41,719 nt of DNA from positions 1 to 41,719 of the IMG/VR virus record IMGVR_UViG_3300044712_001031. One strand, 5' to 3'. Origin of the DNA: a virus. Below are positions 32,370-40,291 of this stretch, one piece after another; the first letter of the stretch is position 1, and every line of letters begins with the position of its first letter. The notes below the pieces were generated by a model. The model did no database searches, was not told where the DNA came from, and saw only the letters and a program-made list of their open reading frames with translations. The position numbers and the translations under genes were made by a program.

Positions 32370-32803
32370 TCCACTTGCAAGCCGCTCCCCCTCCAGATTT
32401 CTGGACCTGGTTATTCACCAACAAAGCCTGGAATGAATTCCCGGTCGTCTTCCTGATCGTGGCCTGTTTTTTGCTGGTCGGCGTGGCCGTGCGCTGGTTT
32501 TGGACCGACTATAAAAAAGAGGCGGAGAAAGACCGCAACTGGCGCGAAGAGCAAAACGAAAAGCATGAAAAGGCGCAGAACGAGCGCGACCGGCTCATGC
32601 GCGAGTTTTTCTACTCCGTCTCAGAGGGCAACAAAAACGACATTGCCGACATGCGGGGGGTCTCCGACCGGATCACCAAAGCGCTGGATGCTCTGCTGCT
32701 CAATTATGCCAACCACGATCTGCAAGCCAAAGAGATCAAGATGCTGGTGTCTGAGATCCGGAACGAACTGACGAAGCTCGCGCATAAAGGATTGTCTGCA
32801 TAA
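32366..32803 (+). CDS. Membrane-anchored coiled-coil protein, possible lysis accessory
   Basis: The protein has 145 residues from ATG 32366. A single hydrophobic segment (about 24-45) is followed by a long charged coiled coil with K-E-A-E-K-D-R-N-W-R-E-E-Q-N-E-K. It is coupled to the holin candidate, so it might be a spanin-like or holin-partner protein. No family recognised. Confidence 0.55.
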   Translation: MIHLQAAPPPDFWTWLFTNKAWNEFPVVFLIVACFLLVGVAVRWFWTDYKKEAEKDRNWREEQNEKHEKAQNERDRLMREFFYSVSEGNKNDIADMRGVSDRITKALDALLLNYANHDLQAKEIKMLVSEIRNELTKLAHKGLSA

Positions 32804-32823
32804 TATAGGCCTGCATAAATCCG

Positions 32824-33432
32824 ATGAACCCTGAGCAAACCCCAAAGCGCAAAACTGAAATTGCATCTCGCCGGCAGCAAGTGGCAGAGATGTATTTGCG
32901 TGGACAATCCCAGGCAGAAATTGGCGAAACCCTGGGGTGTGATCAGGCGACCGTTTCACGCGACCTGACCGAACTTCGCAAGGAGTGGCTGGATCGGTCC
33001 ATCAATCACGTCGACCAGAAGAAAGCGATCGAGCTGGCCAAACTCGACCGGCTCGAAGTCACCTACTGGGAAGCCTGGGAGCGCAGCCTGAAAGACGCCG
33101 AAACCACCATCTCGGAAAGCGGCGGCAAATTTGGATCCAAGACCATCCTCCGGCGCGAGGGTCAATCCGGCAATCCCGCATTCCTCGAAGGCGTTTTGAA
33201 GTGCATCAATAAGCGCTGCGAGCTGCTGGGATTGGACGCGCCCAAGAAAACCGACCTGACCAGCGGCGGGAAACCTATTCAAGCGGGAAGCGATGAACGA
33301 TATGATCGAGCGGTATCTTCGCTCGCTGACGCTCTCCGAGATCTCGTACCTGGAACGGGTGCAGAAGCGCCAGGCCCTGTGGATGCCACAAAGCAAGCCC
33401 CAGTGGGCGGCGTTTCTCAGCCGGGCGGATGA
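32824..33432 (+). CDS. Terminase small subunit-like DNA-binding protein
   Basis: The protein has 202 residues. Residues of about 20-55 form a helix-turn-helix (Y-L-R-G-Q-S-Q-A-E-I-G-E-T-L-G-C-D-Q-A-T-V-S), followed by helices with W-E-A-W-E-R-S. It lies directly before the large subunit, where the small terminase that recognises packaging sites is expected. Its last 140 bases overlap the large-subunit gene in another frame. The C-terminal part is Gly/Pro-rich and disordered. Confidence 0.7.
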   Translation: MNPEQTPKRKTEIASRRQQVAEMYLRGQSQAEIGETLGCDQATVSRDLTELRKEWLDRSINHVDQKKAIELAKLDRLEVTYWEAWERSLKDAETTISESGGKFGSKTILRREGQSGNPAFLEGVLKCINKRCELLGLDAPKKTDLTSGGKPIQAGSDERYDRAVSSLADALRDLVPGTGAEAPGPVDATKQAPVGGVSQPGG

Positions 33433-34768
33433 GGTCTTCTATGGTGGCGCAGCCGGCGGCGGGAAAACGGATCTGCTTATCGGGATGGCCAGTGAGGCAC
33501 ACCAGCACTCGGCCATCTTTCGCCGGGTCTACCCCAACCTGCAAGGCATCCTGCGCCGCGCCCGCGAGATCATCAAAAGCACCGCTCAGGAAAACAAGTC
33601 GGACAAAACCTGGACCTGGCCGGACGGTCGGACCATCGAATTCGGCGCCGTCCAGTACGAGGAAGACAAGTCCAACTGGCAAGGACGGGCGCACGATCTC
33701 AAGGGCTTTGATGAGCTGCCCGAATTCACCGAGAGCCAGTATGAATTCATCTGCGGCTGGAACCGCTCGGTTGACCCGAACCAGCGCGTGCGGGTCCTGG
33801 CAACCGGCAACCCGCCGATCGATGAGGCCGGCTCCTGGATCGTGCGCCGCTGGGGGCCCTGGCTCGATCCCAATCATCCCCACCCGGCCAAAGAGGGCGA
33901 GCTGCGTTGGTATGCCACGATCGACGGCAAAGAGCAGGAGTGCGCCTCGGGCGATCCCATCCAGCTCGGCAGCGAGACGATTTTTCCCCGCTCGCGCACC
34001 TTTATCCGGGCCACGGTCAAGGATAACCCGTATTATGCCAACGACCGGCGCTATCTCTCGGTGCTCCAATCCCTGCCCGAGCCGCTGCGCTCGATGTTCC
34101 TGTACGGCGACTTCCAGGCTTCCAGCGCCCCGGATCCCTTCCAGGTCATCCCGACCGAATGGGTCCGCCTGGCACAGAAGCGCTGGCTGGAGCGAACCCG
34201 CCCAACCACACCCATCTCGGCAGTTGGGATCGATGCGGCCCGGGGAGGGAACGACAGCATGACGTTGGCCCGCCGGTACGATAACTGGTTTGATGAGGTG
34301 CTCAAGTGGCCCGGCGCAAAGGCGCCTGATGGCGGCACCGCGGCGACCCTGGTGCATGCGGTACTGGGGCCAGAGACTGCGGCCTATATCAACGTGGACG
34401 TGATCGGGGTCGGGTCTTCCACTTACGATCACCTGAAGCCGCTCTACAAACGGACCTATCCGGTCAACGCCTCGGAGGGCTCCGTCTACCGCGACAAATC
34501 CAAAGCGCTCAAGATGCGCAACATTCGGGCGGAGATGCACTGGCGCATGCGTGACGCCCTGGATCCGGTCGGCGGCGATGAGCTGGCGCTGCCCAATGAT
34601 CCCGAGATCCTGGCGGACCTGTGCGCGGCGCGCTACAAGCTGACATCCGCCGGGGTGCTGATCGAGGAAAAGTCTGAAATCAAAGAACGCATTGGGCGCT
34701 CTCCCGACGTGGGCGAGGCGCTGATGCTGGCGAATATGCCGGGTCGAGGAGGGTTGAGTGTCTTTTAA
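33293..34768 (+). CDS. Terminase large subunit
   Basis: The protein has 491 residues. Walker A G-G-A-A-G-G-G-K-T is at 51-59, Walker B G-F-D-E at about 138-141 with D140/E141, a coupling motif A-T-G-N-P at 170-174, and nuclease domain acids in G-I-D-A-A-R-G-G-N-D (D314, D321) and I-N-V-D near 369. It packages DNA through the portal and cuts concatemers. The start at 33293 sits within the small-subunit gene; a later start would lose residues N-terminal to Walker A. Confidence 0.93.
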   Translation: MNDMIERYLRSLTLSEISYLERVQKRQALWMPQSKPQWAAFLSRADEVFYGGAAGGGKTDLLIGMASEAHQHSAIFRRVYPNLQGILRRAREIIKSTAQENKSDKTWTWPDGRTIEFGAVQYEEDKSNWQGRAHDLKGFDELPEFTESQYEFICGWNRSVDPNQRVRVLATGNPPIDEAGSWIVRRWGPWLDPNHPHPAKEGELRWYATIDGKEQECASGDPIQLGSETIFPRSRTFIRATVKDNPYYANDRRYLSVLQSLPEPLRSMFLYGDFQASSAPDPFQVIPTEWVRLAQKRWLERTRPTTPISAVGIDAARGGNDSMTLARRYDNWFDEVLKWPGAKAPDGGTAATLVHAVLGPETAAYINVDVIGVGSSTYDHLKPLYKRTYPVNASEGSVYRDKSKALKMRNIRAEMHWRMRDALDPVGGDELALPNDPEILADLCAARYKLTSAGVLIEEKSEIKERIGRSPDVGEALMLANMPGRGGLSVF

Positions 34769-34976
34769 ACTACGCGTGGACGACCGCATTAAGTCGCGGG
34801 CGGACGACTATATCGCGCTGATTGGGCTGATCTGTTTTCTGATCGGCCTGTACCTGTGGTTGGGCTTGCCGGCGGCATTGATGGTGCTGGGGATTGTGAT
34901 GGTGTACGCCGGGGTCAAGCTGGACCCGGCCGAATTATGGAGGACGGATGAACCTGATCAAACAACTGCTTCCTAG
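34758..34976 (+). CDS. Small two-helix membrane protein
   Basis: The protein has 72 residues with a GTG start at 34758 after GAGGAGGG, overlapping the terminase stop by 11 bases and the portal start by 29. Two hydrophobic helices (about 17-35 and 37-53) are joined by a short turn. Its location between terminase and portal is unusual for a membrane protein. No family recognised; a role in superinfection exclusion or lysis is possible. Confidence 0.55.
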   Translation: MSFKLRVDDRIKSRADDYIALIGLICFLIGLYLWLGLPAALMVLGIVMVYAGVKLDPAELWRTDEPDQTTAS

Positions 34977-36501
34977 TGCCCGCAAGTTTACGCCGGCTTC
35001 GGCCGAGGTCAACTGGGGCCGGATTGAAACCCTGGTGCATGGCCCCGGCGCCAGCGCGAGCAGCGGCGACGATCTCAACAGCGCGGTGTTCGCCTGCCTG
35101 ATGGCCCTGGCAATGGCCGAACCCGAGCCGCCCCTGCAGGTCAAGCGCCAAACCAGCGCGGGCAAATCCGAGAAGCTGCCCGAATCCCCCCTGCAGAAGC
35201 TCCTCGATCAGCCGACCCCCAACAGCGAGCTGACGATGGAGGAGATGCGCTTCTGGAAGGCCTGGGCCAAACACGTCGACGGCAACGCCTACTGGCTCAA
35301 GGTGCGCTCGGGCGATGCCCTGACCGGCAACGTGGTGCAGCTCTGGCCGATCTCGCCGACCCTGATCAAGCCGATCACGCGCAAGGGCTCGGACGACTGG
35401 ATCAGCTATTACCAGTACCAGTACGAATCCGGCAAGTTCAAAGAGGTGCCGGTCAACAACATCATCCATTTCCGGCTGGGTCTGGACGACCGCGATATGC
35501 GCAAGGGCCTGGCGCCCTTGAAGGCGTTGGTGCGGCAAATTTCGACCGATGATGAAGCCGATCATTTCGTGGATGCACTGCTCAAAAACTACGCTGTACC
35601 TGGGCTGGTCGTGGTGCCCGATGAAACTACCGATTTGGACCAGGAGGCCGCCGACGATATGACCGACCGCCTGCGCCGGAAATTTGGCAGCAGCAACCGC
35701 GGCAACGTGGCGGTTATGTCCAAGAAGGTCGACGTTAAGGCCTTTGGCTTTTCCCCCAAAGACCTGGATATGAGCATCCTGCACCGCATCCCCGAGGAGC
35801 GCATCTCCGCGGTGATTGGCGTTCCGGCGATCGTCGCCGGCTTGGGCGCCGGGCTCGACCGGGCCACCTATGCCAATTTCAAGGAAGCCCGCGAGATGTT
35901 CACGGAATCCAAGATGATCCCGCAGTGGCGCGCCGACGGCCGCAAGTTGACCAATTCGCTGCGCCCGGATTTCACCACCGATCGCCGGGTGTTCATCGAT
36001 CACGACCTGACCGACGTGCGCGCCCTGCAGGAAGATGAGGACGCGAAATATCGCCGGCTGCAAGGCGCGGTGGGCAAACCCTGGATCACCCGCAACGAGG
36101 CCCGCACCGATACCGGCCTGGAGCCGGTCGATGGCTGGGATGAAGAGGATATCGCAAAGCCCGAACCGCCGCCTGTCCAGCCGCCGCCTGCAGCGCAGCC
36201 GACCGAGACGCAGCCTCCAGACAAAACCGAGAACCCGGTACGCAAGGACTTGGAACGCTGGTTCCGCAAAGCCTATAAAGCCTTACACAAAACCGGGTCA
36301 GCCGCCTGCAACTTTGAAAGTGATTACATCCCTGAGAAAATGGCGAGTGAAATATCGGCCGGTCTGTCGGATTGCAAGACGATGTACGATATCGAGCAGT
36401 TGATGTATGCCAGAGACTACAACGTAAGTGTTGAAGATATCCCCGTGGTCGAAGCCGCCAACCGCCTGGCCGCCGCGATCGAAGGGCTCCAGCATGCCTG
36501 A
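34948..36501 (+). CDS. Portal protein, HK97 type
   Basis: The protein has 517 residues, with GGAGG before ATG 34948. The N-terminal half matches HK97-family portals: A-V-F-A-C-L-M-A-L-A, then G-N-A-Y-W-L-K-V, then I-I-H-F-R-L-G-L-D-D-R, then I-P-E-E-R-I-S-A-V-I-G-V-P-A. A Pro-rich stretch (about 405-435) leads to a C-terminal ~80-residue segment that is more variable. It forms the dodecameric DNA channel and docks the terminase. Confidence 0.92.
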   Translation: MNLIKQLLPSARKFTPASAEVNWGRIETLVHGPGASASSGDDLNSAVFACLMALAMAEPEPPLQVKRQTSAGKSEKLPESPLQKLLDQPTPNSELTMEEMRFWKAWAKHVDGNAYWLKVRSGDALTGNVVQLWPISPTLIKPITRKGSDDWISYYQYQYESGKFKEVPVNNIIHFRLGLDDRDMRKGLAPLKALVRQISTDDEADHFVDALLKNYAVPGLVVVPDETTDLDQEAADDMTDRLRRKFGSSNRGNVAVMSKKVDVKAFGFSPKDLDMSILHRIPEERISAVIGVPAIVAGLGAGLDRATYANFKEAREMFTESKMIPQWRADGRKLTNSLRPDFTTDRRVFIDHDLTDVRALQEDEDAKYRRLQGAVGKPWITRNEARTDTGLEPVDGWDEEDIAKPEPPPVQPPPAAQPTETQPPDKTENPVRKDLERWFRKAYKALHKTGSAACNFESDYIPEKMASEISAGLSDCKTMYDIEQLMYARDYNVSVEDIPVVEAANRLAAAIEGLQHA

Positions 36502-37174
36502 TTCCTTGACCCAGCTGCGCGGCCTGCTGAGCGAGGCCATCCCGGCGCTGGAAGCCTACCTGGAGCGCAAGACCTATGCCCAGTACCGCGCCCGTTTATG
36601 GGGGGCGATGGTCCGCATGTTCGAGAGCGGCAATGATGGGGCCTTTATGGCCACCTTTTCGCGCTCCATCGACCAGCAGCTGACCGAGGCCTGGAACAAG
36701 GGCGCGAAAGACGTGCACGTCGATCCGGATGAGATGACCAACGAAGACTTGAACGTCCTGCGCTCGGTCATTCTCAACGAGATCAATTTCGCCCGGGGCA
36801 TCGCCGACGAGATCCAGGTCGACCGGGTCAACAAGCTGCCCCGTGCCCAGTTCGAGGCGAAATACGGCCCGCGCTGCGATGTCTGGGCCAACCGCTATAA
36901 CGACCTGCGCAACCAATCCCGGCTGCTGTTTGGCTCGAAACTCAAGTTCGAATGGATCGTCGGACCCACTGAGGACTCCTGTGGAACCTGCCAGGCCCTG
37001 AATGGTATGGTCGCCTATGGGTACGAGTGGGAGCGATCGGGATTACGGCCTCAGAACCCGCCCAACAAACGGCTGGAGTGTGAGGGCTGGCACTGCCAAT
37101 GCGAGCAGCGGCCCACCAGCAAACCGCGCACGCCGCGCGCCGCCGAGAAGCTGGCGTATATCGCCAAGAGGTAA
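36494..37174 (+). CDS. Mu gpF-like minor head protein
   Basis: The protein has 226 residues, 8 bases overlap with the portal gene. The C-terminal region with S-C-G-T-C-Q-A-L-N-G and C-E-G-W-H-C-Q-C is characteristic of the Mu gpF / SPP1 gp7 head morphogenesis family, which helps build the procapsid and may be ejected with DNA. The metal-like Cys cluster is intact. N-terminal helices are as expected. Confidence 0.8.
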   Translation: MPDSLTQLRGLLSEAIPALEAYLERKTYAQYRARLWGAMVRMFESGNDGAFMATFSRSIDQQLTEAWNKGAKDVHVDPDEMTNEDLNVLRSVILNEINFARGIADEIQVDRVNKLPRAQFEAKYGPRCDVWANRYNDLRNQSRLLFGSKLKFEWIVGPTEDSCGTCQALNGMVAYGYEWERSGLRPQNPPNKRLECEGWHCQCEQRPTSKPRTPRAAEKLAYIAKR

Positions 37175-37175
37175 G

Positions 37176-37718
37176 ATGACCTGTATTGTCGGGATTGAAA
37201 CGGAGCAAGGCGCCTGGATGGCCGGCGACAGCGCGGCCGCGACAGGCTGGGACATTCGCCAAACCGCGTTGAGCAAGGTGTTCACGGTGGGCCAGTACAC
37301 CATTGGCTATACCTCCTCGTTCCGGATGGGCCAGATCCTTCAGCACCAAGTGGACTATCCCCTCTGCGACGATCCAAGCGAGAAGTTCATGGTGACCGCT
37401 TTCGTGGAAATGGTCCGCAAGGCCCTTAAAGACTTTGGCTATGCTCAGGTCAACAATAATCAGGAATCCGGCGGTGACTTCCTGGTCATGGTTTGGGGGC
37501 GCCTCTTCCATATCTCCAGCGACTTCCAGGTCAACCGCTACCAGAATGGATTGTATGCCGTCGGCTGCGGCGCGCCTTATGCCCTGGGCGCCATGTTCTG
37601 CGGTCATCCCGCGATCCCACCGCGCACGCTCATGCGGATGGGCCTGAGCGCCGCGGCGACCTTCAGCAACGGCGTCACGCCCCCCTTTACCGAAGCCGAT
37701 TTCAGCGAGAGGCGATAA
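37176..37718 (+). CDS. Proteasome-like Ntn-hydrolase family protein
   Basis: The protein has 180 residues from ATG 37176 after AGAGGTAAG. The opening M-T-C-I-V-G-I-E places Thr2 (or Cys3) at a mature N-terminus, and A-G-D-S-A-A, then K-V-F, then I-G-Y-T-S-S-F-R-M-G follow the HslV/proteasome beta-subunit layout. G-C-G-A-P-Y-A-L-G-A-M is like the later strand-helix. Phage members of this fold are of unknown substrate. Because a separate HK97-type prohead protease is encoded downstream, this may be a second maturation or accessory protease. Confidence 0.65.
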   Translation: MTCIVGIETEQGAWMAGDSAAATGWDIRQTALSKVFTVGQYTIGYTSSFRMGQILQHQVDYPLCDDPSEKFMVTAFVEMVRKALKDFGYAQVNNNQESGGDFLVMVWGRLFHISSDFQVNRYQNGLYAVGCGAPYALGAMFCGHPAIPPRTLMRMGLSAAATFSNGVTPPFTEADFSERR

Positions 37719-37719
37719 A

Positions 37720-38226
37720 GTGGACCTGCAAATCGATCCGACTGCCATCACCGACCTGGAACGCATCCAGAAGAAGCTGGCCCAACTGCCCAAAGCCGTG
37801 GGCGATGCTGGCGTGGAGCAGGGCTCGAACTACCTGATCGGCGTGCTGGTCAATAAGGAAATGCCGCCGTATCAATATATTGCACGCAAAGCGGCCTATG
37901 GCCAAACCTTCCAGAGCAAGAAGCAGCAGCGCTGGTTCTGGTGGGCAGTTAAGACCGGCAAGATCCTGTTTCCCATTCACTACCTGCGCCGCTCGCCGGC
38001 CGGCGGGCTGGCAGCCGCCTGGAAAATCCTGGGATCGGGTCAGGCTCGCACCCTGACCAATACCGCGCCTTCTGCGGTCTGGGTCTACTCTCAGCGCCAG
38101 GCCCGGCAGCTTGCGCTGGTCGGCTGGAAGAAGATCACGGTCATCCTCCGGCAGTACGAAAAGAATATCTATGATTCATTCATGCGCGGGGCTCGCAAGG
38201 CCATCCGCGATTTAGGCTTGGGATAA
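37720..38226 (+). CDS. Structural-operon protein, unknown function
   Basis: The protein has 168 residues, GTG start after GAGAGGCGAT. It is basic, with many Gln/Arg/Lys, W-F-W-W near residue 70, and an arrangement similar to minor head-tail or HK97 gp10-like proteins. The position between head genes and a methyltransferase suggests virion assembly. No firm family. Confidence 0.5.
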   Translation: MDLQIDPTAITDLERIQKKLAQLPKAVGDAGVEQGSNYLIGVLVNKEMPPYQYIARKAAYGQTFQSKKQQRWFWWAVKTGKILFPIHYLRRSPAGGLAAAWKILGSGQARTLTNTAPSAVWVYSQRQARQLALVGWKKITVILRQYEKNIYDSFMRGARKAIRDLGLG

Positions 38227-38236
38227 GGAGAACCTC

Positions 38237-38983
38237 ATGAAATTCGATCGTCACGCATTTTGGAAAAACCCAGGCGCGCCGGCCAACGTCGACGCGTACA
38301 GTGAAGCAGTGATCGCGCGCTGCCGGCCAGAGTTTTACCTGGACCTGGTCAACGTGACCCGGCTGGTGGTGGAAACGGTAAAGAAATACGCGATCCCAGC
38401 CATGTCAATCACTGAGCTGGGCTGTGGCACTGGCCGTAACCTGGTCGGATTGTATAAGGCCGGGTTTGAGGAAGTTTTTGGCGTGGAACTCAGTCAGGAT
38501 GCATTCGACCTGGGAATGAAAACCTTTCCAGAACTCGCAAAGATTATGTGCCTGATCGCCCCGGTCGAAAACGTGATCAAGAACTTGCCTGAGTTCGACG
38601 TCATCTTTACCCAGGGGCTGCTGATGCTCCTGCCCCCAGATCTGGAATGGGTGATTTCCGAGATGGCCGCGAAAGCGCGGTTTATGATCTTTACCATCGA
38701 GGGCGAGCGCCCGCCGTCCTTCCACGCCTGGCCGCATGATTATCAGCAGATCATCGAAGCGGATGGAAAGTGGGAGCAGGTCGAGGTGCATACCTGCGAA
38801 GATTGGGAACCGTTGCCCAAGACAACGGTGCTGCGGGTGTTCTTGCGGGTTGATCGAAACTTCCAACTTCCGATCGGTGAGGCGGATACAGTGCAGGCGG
38901 AGGCTGAAGCGGTTCCAGTTGAGCCGGATCCGGCGCCCATCGCCAAGCCGGTAAAACCCAAACGGATCAAGAAGACCCCTTGA
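38237..38983 (+). CDS. Class I SAM-dependent methyltransferase
   Basis: The protein has 248 residues. Motif I E-L-G-C-G-T-G-R-N-L near residue 60, an acidic V-E-L-S at the following strand, and F-D-V-I-F-T-Q-G near 120 define a class I Rossmann methyltransferase. The last 30 residues are Pro/Lys-rich and disordered. It lies in the head operon just before module B and the glycosyltransferase. The substrate could be a glycan, a virion protein or a small molecule; no DNA methyltransferase catalytic motif is seen. Confidence 0.75.
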   Translation: MKFDRHAFWKNPGAPANVDAYSEAVIARCRPEFYLDLVNVTRLVVETVKKYAIPAMSITELGCGTGRNLVGLYKAGFEEVFGVELSQDAFDLGMKTFPELAKIMCLIAPVENVIKNLPEFDVIFTQGLLMLLPPDLEWVISEMAAKARFMIFTIEGERPPSFHAWPHDYQQIIEADGKWEQVEVHTCEDWEPLPKTTVLRVFLRVDRNFQLPIGEADTVQAEAEAVPVEPDPAPIAKPVKPKRIKKTP

Positions 38984-38990
38984 TCATTTG

Positions 38991-38999
38991 TGCTATAAT
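38991..38999 (+). promoter_or_regulatory. Late promoter, module B (extended -10)
   Basis: TGC-TATAAT with perfect -10 at 38994-38999 begins 8 bases after the methyltransferase stop. No -35 consensus is visible at 17 bases, so the TG extension must carry recognition. The downstream sequence matches module A (TATAATG-x-ACATA-x4-AATAGC). Confidence 0.65.
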
Positions 39000-39005
39000 G
39001 TACAT

Positions 39006-39142
39006 AATCAAATAGCCCAATTCCAGGCTACCCCACAGGCGCGGTGAGCGCGGGGGAAAAGGGAAGCGGGCGAGACGCAAAAAGGCATTGTAAAGGCGGC
39101 GTGTAATCTCTGAGAAATCAGGGATGACACGCCGCCTTTTTT
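39006..39142 (+). ncRNA. Structured leader or small RNA, module B
   Basis: After the conserved AATAGC the leader folds into TAGCC/GGCTA (39013-39030), then a second hairpin with CCCC (39031-39034), GCGC, a GGTGA loop, GCGC and GGGG (to 39055), then an A/G-rich single-stranded stretch, then the terminator. It is longer and more structured than module A. It could be a leader for antitermination or a distinct ~135-nt RNA made in late infection. Confidence 0.5.
39092..39142 (+). terminator. Strong intrinsic terminator, module B
   Basis: A perfect 13-bp stem (39092-39104 with 39127-39139) whose loop has an inner CTGA/TCAG pairing is followed by a run of T. It stands between promoter B and the glycosyltransferase, protease and capsid genes, and also in the path of transcripts from module A. 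Confidence 0.85.
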
Positions 39143-39160
39143 GTTTTCCGATGGAGGCTT

Positions 39161-40291
39161 ATGAATGCTCGGGTGTTGGCACTGGTGGGCGAGATGGACG
39201 GCTGCGCGCTGTGGCGCGTGCTGCTGCCTTTTACCGAGCTGCAGCGCCAGGGCTACCGCGGCATCGAATGGGGCATGCGCGAGGACAACCGGCTCGCGCA
39301 GATCGTGCACCAGTTTGACGCCGTGATCCTGCCTCGCCTGCACTGGCCGATCGAAGAGCGTGCCAAAGCCGATCAGTGGTTCAAGGCCCTCCATAAGGCT
39401 GGCCTCGCGGTGATCTACGAGGTAGATGACGACCTGTTCAGCGAGGATTTCGTGCGACGGCTGGTCGTCCAGCACGGCAAGAGCCCGATGGAAGCCAAAG
39501 AGCGCCAGGGCTGCATCCTGCACGCGCTGCGCTCCTGCGACGGCGTGACGGTGTCCGGGCAGCGCCTGGCCACGATGGTCCGTGAATTCACCGACCAGCC
39601 GGTCAAGGTCGTCCCCAATTTCATCGACCTGACCTGGTTCCGCCGGGTCCAGAAAATGGCGCAGCGCCAGGTGCAAGGCCTCACGATCGGCTGGGCCGGC
39701 GGTAATCGTCCGGATTCGGACGTTGAAATGATGGCACACGCCTGGGCCCGGGTTGCCAAACGCTACCCCCATGTCACCTTCGTCATTCAGGGCCATCACG
39801 CCAAAGTCATTTATGACCTGGTGCCCAACGAGCGGATTGCCATGCTGAATTGGATGCCGATCGACCAGTATCCGGCGGGTCTCGTGAACATCGATATCGG
39901 CTGCTGTCCGCTGGGAGACACGAAATTCAACCGGGCCAAAACCTACATCAAGGCAATGGAATACGCGGCCAGTGGCGCCGCGGTCGTTGCGAGCCCCACG
40001 GTCTATCACCAGTTGATCGACCCGGCCGTGAACGGTTATCTCGCGACCAGCGTGGACGAGTGGGAAGGCTATCTCTCGCTGCTGGTCGAAAGCTACACCC
40101 TGCGCCGCGACCTGAGCAAGCGCCTGCTGGCAAAGGTCCGCCGCGAGCACGCCCTGACCCGTCAGGCCTGGCGCTGGGTCGAGGCTTGGGACGAAATTAC
40201 CGCCCATTACCGGGGGGAAACTTCCGGATCTATTCCTTTTCAAGAGGCAGCCTATGGCAACCAAAACCGTCAATTCCAACACGCTATATAG
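39161..40291 (+). CDS. Glycosyltransferase, GT-B type
   Basis: The protein has 376 residues after a GGAGG site. The C-terminal domain shows the GT4-like nucleotide-sugar region: V-V-P-N-F-I-D near 150, G-W-A-G-G near 180, then F-N-R-A-K-T-Y-I-K-A-M-E-Y-A-A-S-G-A near 262, then N-G-Y-L-A. It sits immediately before the prohead protease and capsid genes and overlaps the protease by 38 bases. Modification of capsid or other virion proteins, or of phage DNA, is possible; the target is unknown. Confidence 0.8.
   Translation: MNARVLALVGEMDGCALWRVLLPFTELQRQGYRGIEWGMREDNRLAQIVHQFDAVILPRLHWPIEERAKADQWFKALHKAGLAVIYEVDDDLFSEDFVRRLVVQHGKSPMEAKERQGCILHALRSCDGVTVSGQRLATMVREFTDQPVKVVPNFIDLTWFRRVQKMAQRQVQGLTIGWAGGNRPDSDVEMMAHAWARVAKRYPHVTFVIQGHHAKVIYDLVPNERIAMLNWMPIDQYPAGLVNIDIGCCPLGDTKFNRAKTYIKAMEYAASGAAVVASPTVYHQLIDPAVNGYLATSVDEWEGYLSLLVESYTLRRDLSKRLLAKVRREHALTRQAWRWVEAWDEITAHYRGETSGSIPFQEAAYGNQNRQFQHAI

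Noticed and set aside
33275-34789. Long antisense frame (504 codons) over the terminase large subunit
   Set aside because: Mirrors the terminase codons, has no ribosome site, and the terminase motifs are unambiguous. Long antisense frames are common where third positions are GC-rich.
34915-36063. Antisense frame over the portal gene
   Set aside because: No start signals; portal motifs on the other strand are clear.
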